DNA of 64,000 bases from Lasioglossum baleicum (Eukaryota; Arthropoda; Insecta; Hymenoptera; Halictidae). Numbering within the stretch: the stretch's first letter is position 1; each line of letters starts with the position of its first letter. Both the position numbers and the translations under genes were made by a program. Below are positions 1 through 12,600 of the stretch, one piece after another. The notes beneath the pieces were generated by a model, which did not search any database, was not told where the DNA came from, and worked only from the letters and a program-made list of their open reading frames with translations. The stretch lies in NCBI RefSeq assembly GCF_051020765.1, contig NC_134942.1, forward strand, positions 930,001-994,000. The letters run 5' to 3'.

Positions 1-2113
1 GCGGGGCAACCCCGACGAGGCCGACGGCCCCCTGGTAAGGGGCCGCAGACGTAATGGCGGCGGTGGGACTACTTAGTACTTCCACCGCCGCCAAGGGGGG
101 CTGGCCGTTAAGGCGCCCCGGGGTGGGCAGGTCGCGGGGGGCGAGGTGGAGCAATAATCCCCTCCCCGCCTCTACAAAGATGCGACCTGCCGGTCGAACC
201 CCCTCCTTTTATTTTATAATATTTCATTTTATTCTATATATATTTTATATTCTATATTATAAATTTTATCTTTATCTTTCATTCCCCTTTATTTTGCCCC
301 CCCCTTCTTATGTTTGTTGTGTTTTGTCCATTGTATTTATTTACTTATTATTATTTATTTATTTATTGACTTTTATTTTATGTATTTTATCTATACACGT
401 TTTACTTTATTGATCTTATCTTTTATTTTCTCATATTTTTAAGTTTTATGCGGGTCGACCAGGGGGCACGGGGGGAGGGGACAGACGCGAGCCGGAACTC
501 GCCTCTGTCCCCTCCTTGTCGCGTGCGGAAAAAAATACAATGCAGCGTGTACGAGTATTTGCACATGTATAAAAATCGGATGGCGCGGTAACAAAAATTC
601 TAAATTATACAGCACAAGTTGCAGCAATGGATGCGCATATGTTAAATTACCTGCATACCGCCGTTTCCTCAAACTGTGTGTTCGTAACTGGCACTAGGAG
701 GATCGCAGTGCCACCACTGCGAGGAGGCCCAGGACTCTGCGCGTCATACGCTGGAAGAATGTCCAGCGTGGTCGGCACCGCGCAGAGACCTAAGGGGCGT
801 TATTGGGATGGACCTCTCGTTGTCGGTCGTGGTCGACCACATGATCGGCAGCGAGAGGTCAAGAGCAGCGTTTGCCTCCTTCGGCGAGATTGTGATAACG
901 CAGAAGGTTGCAGCGGAGAGGGAGAGGGAAGCCGACCCCCTCTCCGCCAGGAGGCTAGCATCGGCGGGCAACCCCGACGAGGCCTACGGCCCCCTGGTAA
1001 GAGGCCGCAGACGTAACGGCGGTGGGACTACTTAGTACTTCCACCGCCGCCAAGGGGGCTGGCCGTTAAGGCGCCCCCGGGGTGGACAGGTCGCGGGGGG
1101 CGAGGTGGAGCAATAATCCCCTCCCCGCCTCTACAAAGATGCGACCTGCCGGTCGACCCCCCTCCTTTTATTTTATAATATTTCATTTTATTCTATATAT
1201 ATTTTATATTCTATATTATAAATTTTATCTTTATCTTTTATTCCCCTTTATTTTGCCCCCCCCTTCTTATGTTTGTTGTGTTTTGTCCATTGTATTTATT
1301 TACTTATTATTATTTATTTATTTATTGACTTTTATTTTATGTATTTTATCTATACACGTTTTACTTTATTGATTTTATCTTTTATTTTATCATATTTTTA
1401 AGTTTTATGCGGGTCGACCAGGGGGCACGGGGGGAGGGGACAGACGCGAGCCGGAACTCGCCTTTGTCCCCTCCTTGTCGCGTGGGGAAAAAAATACAAT
1501 GCAGCGTGCACGAGTATTTGCACATGTATAAAAATCGGATGGCGCGGTAACAAAAATTCTAAATTATACAGCACAAGTTGCAGCAATGGATGCGCATAAG
1601 TTAAATTACCTGCATACCGCCGTTTCCTCAAACTGTGTGTTCGTCACTGGCACTGGGAGTATCGCAGTGTCACCACTGCGAGGAGGCCCAGGACTCCGCG
1701 CGGCATACGCTGGAAGAATGTCCAGCGTGGTCGGCACCGTGCAGAGACCTAAGGGGCGTTATTGGGATGGACCTCTCGTTGCCGGTCGTGGTCGACCACA
1801 TGATCGGCAGCGAGAGGTCAAGAGCAGCGTTTGCCTCCTTCTGCGAGATTGTGATAACGCAGAAGGAGGCAGCGGTGAGGGAGAGTGAAGCCGACCCCCT
1901 CTCCGCCAGGAGGCTAGCATCGGCGGGGCAACCCCGACGAGGCCGACGGCCTCCTGTTAAGGTGCCGCAGACGTAATGTCGGCGGTGGGACTACTTAGTA
2001 CTTCCACCGCCGCCAAGGGGGCTGGCCGTTAAGGCGCCCCCGGGGTGGGCAGGTCGCGGGGGGCGAGGTGGAGCAATAATCCCCTCCCCGCCTCTACAAA
2101 GATGCGACCTGCC

Positions 2114-2382
2114 GGTCGACCCCCCTCCTTTTATTTTATAATATTTCATTTTATTCTATATATATTTTATATTCTATATTATAAATTTTATCTTTATCTT
2201 TTATTCCCCTTTATTTTGCCCCCCCCTTCTTATGTTTGTTGTGTTTTGTCCATTGTATTTATTTACTTATTATTATTTATTTATTTATTGACTTTTATTT
2301 TATGTATTTTATCTATACACGTTTTACTTTATTGATTTTATCTTTTATTTTCTCATATTTTTAAGTTTTATGCGGGTCGACC
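2114..2382 (+). repeat. A+T block bounded by GGTCGACC palindromes (example unit)
   Basis: About 245 bp of almost pure T/A sequence rich in TTTTATTT and TATATATT lies between two copies of the 8-bp palindrome GGTCGACC (2114-2121 and 2375-2382). A poly-C tract of variable length lies inside it. The block occurs in every unit. The hydrophobic Tyr/Phe/Leu/Ile-rich ORFs that cross it are a composition artefact. The first palindrome is the site used by the Polinton in the interrupted unit. Confidence 0.7.
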
Positions 2383-2396
2383 AGGGGGCACGGGGG

Positions 2397-2436
2397 GAGG
2401 GGACAGACGCGAGCCGGAACTCGCCTCTGTCCCCTC
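2397..2436 (+). repeat. Conserved 17-bp GC hairpin (example unit)
   Basis: The left arm GAGGGGACAGACGCGAG (2397-2413) pairs with the right arm at 2420-2436 with one mismatch, around a 6-base loop. The same element recurs in each unit, just after the second GGTCGACC and before an A-run. Some copies carry arm changes (for example GATTTCGCC near 6269 and GCCATTGTCC near 33267), so pairing is not perfectly kept. Confidence 0.72.
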
Positions 2437-5400
2437 CTTGTCGCGTGCGGAAAAAAATACAATGCAGCGTGTACGAGTATTTGCACATGTATAAAAATCG
2501 GATGGCGCGGTAACAAAAATTCTAAATTATACAGCACAAGTTGCAGCAATGGATGCGCATATGTTAAATTACCTGCATACCGCCGTTTCCTCAAACTGTG
2601 TGTTCGTAACTGGCACTGGGAGGATCGCAGTGCCACCTCTGCGAGGAGGCCCAGGACTCTGCGCGTCATACGCTGGAAGAATGTCCAGCGTGGTCGGCAC
2701 CGCGCAGAGACCTAAGGGGCGTTATTGGGATGGACCTCTCGTTGTCGGTCGTGGTCGACCACATGATCGGCAGCGAGAGGTCAAGAGCAGCGTTTGCCTC
2801 CTTCGGCGAGATTGTGATAACGCAGAAGGAGGCAGCGGAGAGGGAGAGGGAAGCCGACCCCCTCTCCGCCAGGAGGCTAGCATAGGCGGGGCAACCCCGA
2901 CGAGGCCGACGGCCTCCTGTTAAGGTGCCGCAGACGTAATGTCGGCGGTGGGACTACTTAGTACTTCCACCGCCGCCAAGGGGGCTGGCCGTTAAGGCGC
3001 CCCCGGGGTGGGCAGGTCGCGGGGGGCGAGGTGGAGCAATAATCCCCTCCCCGCCTCTACAAAGATGCGACCTGCCGGTCCACCCCCCTCCTTTTATTTT
3101 ATAATATTTCATTTTATTCTATATATATTTTATATTCTATATTATAAATTTTATCTTTATCTTTCATTGCCCTTTATTTTGCCCCCCCCCTTCTTATGTT
3201 TGTTGTGTTTTGTCCATTGTATTTATTTACTTATTATTATTTATTTATTTGTTGACTTTTATTTTATGTATTTTATCTATACACGTTTTACTTTATTGAT
3301 TTTATCTTTTATTTTCTCATATTTTTAAGTTTTATGCGGGTCGACCAGGGGGCACGGGGGGAGGGTACAGACGCGAGCCGGAACTCGCCTCTGTCCCCTC
3401 CTTGTCGCGTGCGGAAAAAAATACAATGCAGCGTGTACGAGTATTTGCACATGTATAAAAATCGGATGGCGCGGTAACAAAAATTCTAAATTATACAGCA
3501 CAAGTTGCAGCAATGGATGCGCATATGTTAAATTACCTGCATACCGCCGTTTCCTCAAACTGTGTGTTCGTAACTGGCACTGGTAGGATCGCAGTGCCAC
3601 CACTGCGAGGAGGCCCAGAACTCTGCGCGTCATACGCTGGAAGAATGTCCAGCGTGGTCGGCACCGCGCAGAGACCTAAGGGGCGTTATTGGGATGGACC
3701 TCTCGTTGTCGGTCGTGGTCGACCACATGATCGGCAGCGAGAGGTCAAGAGCAGCGTTTGCCTCCTTCGGCGAGATTGTGATAACGCAGAAGGTGGCAGC
3801 GGAGAGGGAGAGGGAAGCCGACCCCCTCTCCGCCAGGAGGCTAGCATCGGCGGGCAACCCCGACGAGGCCTACGGCCCCCTGGTAAGAGGCCGCAGACGT
3901 AACGGCGGTGGGACTACTTAGTACTTCCACCGCCGCCAAGGGGGCTGGCCGTTAAGGCGCCCCCGGGGTGGACAGGTCGCGTGGGGCGAGGTGGAGCAAT
4001 AATCCCCTCCCCGCCTCTACAAAGATGCGACCTGCCGGTCGACCCCCCTCCTTTTATTTTATAATATTTCATTTTATTCTATATATATATTATATTCTAT
4101 ATTATAAATTTTATCTTTATCTTTTATTCCCCTTTATTTTGCCCCCCCCTTCTTATGTTTGTTGTGTTTTGTCCATTGTATTTATTTACTTATTATTATT
4201 TATTTATTTATTGACTTTTATTTTATGTATTTTATCTATACACGTTTTACTTTATTGATCTTATCTTTTATTTTATCATATTTTTAAGTTTTATGCGGGT
4301 CGACCAGGGGGCACGGGGGGAGGGGACAGACGCAAGCCGGAACTCGCCTCTGTCCCCTCCTTGTCGCGTGCGGAAAAAAATACAATGCAGCGTGTACGAG
4401 TATTTGCACATGTATAAAAATCGGATGGCGCGGTAACAAAAATTCTAAATTATACAGCACAAGTTGCAGCAATGGATGCGCATATGTTAAATTACCTGCA
4501 TACCGCCGTTTCCTCAAACTGTGTGTTCGTAACTGGCACTGGGAGGATCGCAGTGCCACCACTGCGAGGAGGCCCAGGACTCTGCGCGTCATACGCTGGA
4601 AGAATGTCCAGCGTGGTCGGCACCGCGCAGAGACCTAAGGGGCGTTATTGGGATGGACCTCTCGTTGTCGGTCGTGGTCGACCACATGATCGGCAGCGAG
4701 AGGTCAAGAGCAGCGTTTGCCTCCTTCGGCGAGATTGTGATAACGCAGAAGGAGGCAGCGGAGAGGGAGAGGGAAGCCGACCCCCTCTCCGCCAGGAGGC
4801 TAGCATCGGCGGGGCAACCCCGACGAGGCCGACGGCCTCCTGTTAAGGTGCCGCAGACGTAATGTCGGCGGTGGGACTACTTAGTACTTCCACCGCCGCC
4901 AAGGGGGGCTGGCCGTTAAGGCGCCCCCGGGGTGGGCAGGTCGCGGGGGGCGAGGTGGAGCAATAATCCCCTCCCCGCCTCTACAAAGATGCGACCTGCC
5001 GGTCCACCCCCCTCCTTTTATTTTATAATATTTCATTTTATTCTATATATATTTTATATTCTATATTATAAATTTTATCTTTATCTTTTATTCCCCTTTA
5101 TTTTGCCACCCCTTCTTATGTTTGTTGTGTTTTGTCCATTGTATTTATTTACTTATTGTTATTTATTTATTTATTGTCTTTTATTTTATCTATTTTATCT
5201 ATACACGTTTTCATTTATTGATTTTATCTTTTATTTTATCGTATTTTTAAGTTTTATGCGGGTCGACCAGGGGGTGGGACGGGGGGGGGGACCGACGCGA
5301 GCCGGAACTCGCCTCTGTTCCCCCGTTGTCGCGTGCGGAAAAAAATACAATGCAGCGTGCACGAGTATTTGCACATGTATAAAAATCGGATGGCGCGGTA

Positions 5401-5828
5401 ACAAAAATTCTAAATTATACAGCACAAGTTGCAGCAATGGATGCGCATAAGTTAAATTACCTGCATACCGCCGTTTGCTCAAACTGTGTGTTCGTAACTG
5501 GCACTGGGAGGATCGCAGTGCCACCACTGCGAGGAGGCCCAGGACTCTGCGCGTCATACGCTGGAAGAATGTCCAGCGTGGTCGGCACCGCGCAGAGACC
5601 TAAGGGGCGTTATTGGGATGGACCTCTCGTTGTCGGTCGTGGTCGACCACATGATCGGCAGCGAGAGGTCAAGAGCAGCGTTTGCCTCCTTCGGCGAGTT
5701 TGTGATAACGCAGAAGGAGGCAACGGAGAGGGAGAGGGAAGCCGACCCCCTCTCCGCCAGGAGGCTAGCATCGGCGGGGCAACCCCGACGAGGCCGACGG
5801 CCCCCTGGTAAGGGGCCGCAGACGTAAT

Positions 5829-5865
5829 GGCGGCGGTGGGACTACTTAGTACTTCCACCGCCGCC
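5829..5865 (+). repeat. Conserved 11-bp hairpin just after the RT stop codon (example unit)
   Basis: The arms GGCGGCGGTGG (5829-5839) and CCACCGCCGCC (5855-5865) are perfect inverted repeats around a 15-base loop containing CTACTTAGTACTT. The structure begins within about 5 bases of the RT remnant's stop codon and is present in essentially every unit. Its place fits a structured LINE 3' UTR, where such hairpins can be recognised by the reverse transcriptase; that role is inferred. Confidence 0.75.
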
Positions 5866-8800
5866 AAGGGGGGCTGGCCGTTAAGGCGCCCCCGGGGTGG
5901 GCAGGTCGCGGGGGGCGAGGTGGAGCAATAATCCCCTCCCCGCCTCTACAAAGATGCGACCTGCCGGTCGACCCCCCTCCTTTTATTTTATAATATTTCA
6001 TTTTATTCTATATATATTTTATATTCTATATTATAAATTTTATCTTTATCTTTTATTCCCCTTTATTTTGCCCCCCCCTTCTTATGTTTGTTGTGTTTTG
6101 TCCATTGTATTTATTTACTTATTATTATTTATTTATTTATTGACTTTTATTTTATGTATTTTATCTATACACGTTTTACTTTATTGATTTTATCTTTTAT
6201 TTTCTCATATTTTTAAGTTTTATGCGGGTCGACCAGGGGGCACGGGGGGAGGGGACAGACGCGAGCCGGATTTCGCCTCTGTCCCCTCCTTGTCGCGTGC
6301 GGAAAAAAATACAATGCAGCGTGTACGAGTATTTGCACATGTATAAAAATCGGATGGCGCGGTAACAAAAATTCTAAATTATACAGCACAAGTTGCAGCA
6401 ATGGATGCGCATATGTTAAATTACCTGCATACCGCCGTTTCCTCAAACTGTGTGTTCGTAACTGGCACTGGGAGGATCGCAGTGCCACCACTGCGAGGAG
6501 GCCCAGGACTCTGCGCGTCATACGCTGGAAGAATGTCCAGCGTGGTCGGCACCGCGCAGAGACCTAAGGGGCGTTATTGGGATGGACCTCTCGTTGTCGG
6601 TCGTGGTCGACCACATGATCGGCAGCGAGAGGTCAAGAGCAGCGTTTGCCTCCTTCGGCGAGATTGTGATAACGCAGAAGGAGGCAGCGGAGAGGGAGAG
6701 GGAAGCCGACCCCCTCTCCGCCAGGAGGCTAGCATCGGCGGGGCAACCCCGACGAGGCCGACGGCCTCCTGTTAAGGTGCCGCAGACGTAATGTCGGCGG
6801 TGGGACTACTTAGTACTTCCACCGCCGCCAAGGGGGGCTGGCCGTTAAGGCGCCCCCGGGGTGGGCAGGTCGCGGGGGGCGAGGTGGAGCAATAATCCCC
6901 TCCCCGCCTCTACAAAGATGCGACCTGCCGGTCCACCCCCCTCCTTTTATTTTATAATATTTCATTTTATTCTATATATATTTTATATTCTATATTATAA
7001 ATTTTATCTTTATCTTTTATTCCCCTTTATTTTGCCACCCCTTCTTATGTTTGTTGTGTTTTGTCCATTGTATTTATTTACTTATTGTTATTTATTTATT
7101 TATTGTCTTTTATTTTATCTATTTTATCTATACACGTTTTCATTTATTGATTTTATCTTTTATTTTATCGTATTTTTAAGTTTTATGCGGGTCGACCAGG
7201 GGGTGGGACGGGGGGGGGGACCGACGCGAGCCGGAACTCGCCTCTGTTCCCCCGTTGTCGCGTGCGGAAAAAAATACAATGCAGCGTGCACGAGTATTTG
7301 CACATGTATAAAAATCGGATGGCGCGGTAACAAAAATTCTAAATTATACAGCACAAGTTGCAGCAATGGATGCGCATAAGTTAAATTACCTGCATACCGC
7401 CGTTTGCTCAAACTGTGTGTTCGTAACTGGCACTGGGAGGATCGCAGTGCCACCACTGCGAGGAGGCCCAGGACTCTGCGCGTCATACGCTGGAAGAATG
7501 TCCAGCGTGGTCGGCACCGCGCAGAGACCTAAGGGGCGTTATTGGGATGGACCTCTCGTTGTCGGTCGTGGTCGACCACATGATCGGCAGCGAGAGGTCA
7601 AGAGCAGCGTTTGCCTCCTTCGGCGAGTTTGTGATAACGCAGAAGGAGGCAACGGAGAGGGAGAGGGAAGCCGACCCCCTCTCCGCCAGGAGGCTAGCAT
7701 CGGCGGGGCAACCCCGACGAGGCCGACGGCCCCCTGGTAAGGGGCCGCAGACGTAATGGCGGCGGTGGGACTACTTAGTACTTCCACCGCCGCCAAGGGG
7801 GGCTGGCCGTTAAGGCGCCCCCGGGGTGGGCAGGTCGCGGGGGGCGAGGTGGAGCAATAATCCCCTCCCCGCCTCTACAAAGATGCGACCTGCCGGTCGA
7901 ACCCCCTCCTTTTATTTTATAATATTTCATTTTATTCTATATATATTTTATATTCTATATTATAAATTTTATCTTTATCTTTCATTCCCCTTTATTTTGC
8001 CCCCCCTTCTTATGATTGTTGTGTTTTGTCCATTGTATTTATTTACTTATTATTATTTATTTATTTATTGACTTTTATTTTATGTATTTTATCTATACAC
8101 GTTTTACTTTATTGATTTTATCTTTTATTTTCTCATATTTTTAAGTTTTATGCGGGTTGACCAGGGGGAGGGACGGGGGGAGGGGACAGACGCGAGCCGG
8201 AACTCGCCTCTGTCCCCTCCTTGTCGCGTTGCGGAAAAAAATACAATGCAGCGTGTACGAGTATTTGCACATGCATAAAAATCGGATGGTGCGGTAACAA
8301 AAATTCTCAATTATACAGCACAAGTTGCAGCAATGGATGCGCACATGTTAAATTACCTGCATACCGCCGTTTCCTCAAACTGTGTGTTCGTAACTGGCAC
8401 TGGGAGTATCGCAGTGCCACCACTGCGAGGAGGCCCAGGACTCTGCGCGTCATACGCTGGAAGAATGTCCAGCGTGGTCGGCACCGCGCAGAGACCTAAG
8501 GGGCGTTATTGGGATGGACCTCTCGTTGTCGGTCGTGGTCGACCACATGATCGGCAGCGAGAGGTCAAGAGCAGCGTTTGCCTCCTTCGGCGAGATTGTG
8601 ATAACGCAGAAGGAGGCAGCGGAGAGGGAGAGGGAAGCCGACCCCCTCTCCGCCAGGAGGCTAGCATCGGCGGGGCAACCCCGACGAGGCCGACGGCCCC
8701 CTGGTAAGGGGCCGCAGACGTAATGGCGGCGGTGGGACTACTTAGTACTTCCACCGCCGCCAAGGGGGCTGGCCGTTAAGGCGCCCTCGGGGTGGGCAGG

Positions 8801-9356
8801 TCGCGTGGGGCGAGGTGGAGCAATAATCCCCTCCCCGCCTCTACAAAGATGCGACCTGCCGGTCGACCCCCCTCCTTTTATTTTATAATATTTCATTTTA
8901 TTCTATATATATTTTATATTCTATATTATAAATTTTATCTTTATCTTTTATTCCCCTTTATTTTGCCCCCCCCTTCTTATGTTTGTTGTGTTTTGTCCAT
9001 TGTATTTATTTACTTATTATTATTTATTTATTTATTGACTTTTATTTTATGTATTTTATCTACACACGTTTTACTTTATTGATTTTATCTTTTATTTTCT
9101 CATATTTTTAAGTTTTATGCGGGTCGACCAGGGGGCACGGGGGGAGGGGACAGACGCGAGCCGGATTTCGCCTCTGTCCCCTCCTTGTCGCGTGCGGAAA
9201 AAAATACAATGCAGCGTGTACGAGTATTTGCACATGTATAAAAATCGGATGGCGCGGTAACAAAAATTCTAAATTATACAGCACAAGTTGCAGCAATGGA
9301 TGCGCATATGTTAAATTACCTGCATACCGCCGTTTCCTCAAACTGTGTGTTCGTAA

Positions 9357-9686
9357 CTGGCACTGGGAGGATCGCAGTGCCACCTCTGCGAGGAGGCCCA
9401 GGACTCTGCGCGTCATACGCTGGAAGAATGTCCAGCGTGGTCGGCACCGCGCAGAGACCTAAGGGGCGTTATTGGGATGGACCTCTCGTTGTCGGTCGTG
9501 GTCGACCACATGATCGGCAGCGAGAGGTCAAGAGCAGCGTTTGCCTCCTTCGGCGAGATTGTGATAACGCAGAAGGAGGCAGCGGAGAGGGAGAGGGAAG
9601 CCGACCCCCTCTCCGCCAGGAGGCTAGCATCGGCGGGGCAACCCCGACGAGGCCGACGGCCCCCTGGTAAGGGGCCGCAGACGTAA
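9357..9686 (+). pseudogene. R1-like reverse transcriptase C-terminal remnant (nonsense-type copy)
   Basis: This represents the majority unit type. The frame is the same as in the open copies, but the codon just upstream of the zinc knuckle is TAA (9354-9356) where open copies have TCA. The knuckle, the PAW segment and the basic tail ending at 9686 remain readable. Because the same base change is shared by most left-array units, it spread by unit amplification and did not arise repeatedly. Confidence 0.72.
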
Positions 9687-12600
9687 TGGCGGCGGTGGGA
9701 CTACTTAGTACTTCCACCGCCGCCAAGGGGGCTGGCCGTTAAGGCGCCCTCGGGGTGGGCAGGTCGCGTGGGGCGAGGTGGAGCAATAATCCCCTCCCCG
9801 CCTCTACAAAGATGCGACCTGCCGGTCGACCCCCCTCCTTTTATTTTATAATATTTCATTTTATTCTATATATATTTTATATTCTATATTATAAATTTTA
9901 TCTTTATCTTTTATTCCCCTTTATTTTGCCCCCCCCTTCTTATGTTTGTTGTGTTTTGTCCATTGTATTTATTTACTTATTATTATTTATTTATTTATTG
10001 ACTTTTATTTTATGTATTTTATCTATACACGTTTTACTTTATTGATTTTATCTTTTATTTTCTCATATTTTTAAGTTTTATGCGGGTCGACCAGGGGGCA
10101 CGGGGGGAGGGGACAGACGCGAGCCGGATTTCGCCTCTGTCCCCTCCTTGTCGCGTGCGGAAAAAAATACAATGCAGCGTGTACGAGTATTTGCACATGT
10201 ATAAAAATCGGATGGCGCGGTAACAAAAATTCTAAATTATACAGCACAAGTTGCAGCAATGGATGCGCATATGTTAAATTACCTGCATACCGCCGTTTCC
10301 TCAAACTGTGTGTTCGTAACTGGCACTGGGAGGATCGCAGTGCCACCTCTGCGAGGAGGCCCAGGACTCTGCGCGTCATACGCTGGAAGAATGTCCAGCG
10401 TGGTCGGCACCGCGCAGAGACCTAAGGGGCGTTATTGGGATGGACCTCTCGTTGTCGGTCGTGGTCGACCACATGATCGGCAGCGAGAGGTCAAGAGCAG
10501 CGTTTGCCTCCTTCGGCGAGATTGTGATAACGCAGAAGGAGGCAGCGGAGAGGGAGAGGGAAGCCGACCCCCTCTCCGCCAGGAGGCTAGCATAGGCGGG
10601 GCAACCCCGACGAGGCCGACGGCCTCCTGTTAAGGTGCCGCAGACGTAATGTCGGCGGTGGGACTACTTAGTACTTCCACCGCCGCCAAGGGGGCTGGCC
10701 GTTAAGGCGCCCCCGGGGTGGGCAGGTCGCGGGGGGCGAGGTGGAGCAATAATCCCCTCCCCGCCTCTACAAAGATGCGACCTGCCGGTCGACCCCCCTC
10801 CTTTTATTTTATAATATTTCATTTTATTCTATATATATTTTATATTCTATATTATAAATTTTATCTTTATCTTTCATTCCCCTTTATTTTGCCCCCCCCT
10901 TCTTATGTTTGTTGTGTTTTGTCCATTGTATTTATTTACTTATTATTATTTATTTATTTATTGACTTTTATTTTATGTATTTTATCTATACACGTTTTAC
11001 TTTATTGATTTTATCTTTTATTTTCTCATATTTTTAAGTTTTATGCGGGTCGACCAGGGGGCACGGGGGGAGGGTACAGACGCGAGCCGGAACTCGCCTC
11101 TGTCCCCTCCTTGTCGCGTGCGGAAAAAAATACAATGCAGCGTGTACGAGTATTTGCACATGTATAAAAATCGGATGGCGCGGTAACAAAAATTCTAAAT
11201 TATACAGCACAAGTTGCAGCAATGGATGCGCATATGTTAAATTACCTGCATACCGCCGTTTCCTCAAACTGTGTGTTCGTAACTGGCACTGGTAGGATCG
11301 CAGTGCCACCACTGCGAGGAGGCCCAGAACTCTGCGCGTCATACGCTGGAAGAATGTCCAGCGTGGTCGGCACCGCGCAGAGACCTAAGGGGCGTTATTG
11401 GGATGGACCTCTCGTTGTCGGTCGTGGTCGACCACATGATCGGCAGCGAGAGGTCAAGAGCAGCGTTTGCCTCCTTCGGCGAGATTGTGATAACGCAGAA
11501 GGAGGCAGCGGAGAGGGAGAGGGAAGCCGACCCCCTCTCCGCCAGGAGGCTAGCATCGGCGGGGCAACCCCGACGAGGCCGACGGCCCCCTGGTAAGGGG
11601 CCGCAGACGTAATGGCGGCGGTGGGACTACTTAGTACTTCCACCGCCGCCAAGGGGGCTGGCCGTTAAGGCGCCCCCGGGGTGGACAGGTCGCGTGGGGC
11701 GAGGTGGAGCAATAATCCCCTCCCCGCCTCTACAAAGATGCGACCTGCCGGTCGACCCCCCTCCTTTTATTTTATAATATTTCATTTTATTCTATATATA
11801 TATTATATTCTATATTATAAATTTTATCTTTATCTTTTATTCCCCTTTATTTTGCCCCCCCCTTCTTATGTTTGTTGTGTTTTGTCCATTGTATTTATTT
11901 ACTTATTATTATTTATTTATTTATTGACTTTTATTTTATGTATTTTATCTATACACGTTTTACTTTATTGATCTTATCTTTTATTTTATCATATTTTTAA
12001 GTTTTATGCGGGTCGACCAGGGGGCACGGGGGGAGAGGACAGACGCAAGCCGGAACTCGCCTCTGTCCCCTCCTTGTCGCGTGCGGAAAAAAATACAATG
12101 CAGCGTGTACGAGTATTTGCACATGCATAAAAATCGGATGGTGCGGTAACAAAAATTCTCAATTATACAGCACAAGTTGCAGCAATGGATGCGCACATGT
12201 TAAATTACCTGCATACCGCCGTTTCCTCAAACTGTGTGTTCGTAACTGGCACTGGGAGTATCGCAGTGCCACCACTGCGAGGAGGCCCAGGACTCTGCGC
12301 GTCATACGCTGGAAGAATGTCCAGCGTGGTCGGCACCGCGCAGAGACCTAAGGGGCGTTATTGGGATGGACCTCTCGTTGTCGGTCGTGGTCGACCACAT
12401 GATCGGCAGCGAGAGGTCAAGAGCAGCGTTTGCCTCCTTCGGCGAGATTGTGATAACGCAGAAGGAGGCAGCGGAGAGGGAGAGGGAAGCCGACCCCCTC
12501 TCCGCCAGGAGGCTAGCATCGGCGGGGCAACCCCGACGAGGCCGACGGCCCCCTGGTAAGGGGCCGCAGACGTAATGGCGGCGGTGGGACTACTTAGTAC

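Noticed and set aside
1082..1372. Repeated ~96-codon frames rich in Tyr/Phe/Leu/Ile
   Set aside because: They read through the A+T block; the hydrophobic, membrane-like look comes only from T/A-rich codons and the frames break with poly-C length.
1398..1631. Minus-strand ~77-102 codon frames repeated in each unit
   Set aside because: Antisense of the leader and hairpin; no conserved domain, and periodic with the satellite.
2460..2520. TATAAAAAT in the unit leader as a promoter for satellite RNA
   Set aside because: The TATA-like word is present in each unit but no initiator was found at the right distance; too weak to call.
2549..2923. Repeated ~124-codon frames (beginning MDAH or similar) in almost every unit
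   Set aside because: They run out of frame over the RT remnant, change frame between leader and remnant, and follow the satellite period; the RT-type frame explains the sequence better.
8506..8763. Minus-strand ~85-codon Pro/Ser/Arg-rich frames in many units
   Set aside because: Antisense of the RT tail; low complexity caused by G+C-rich codons.
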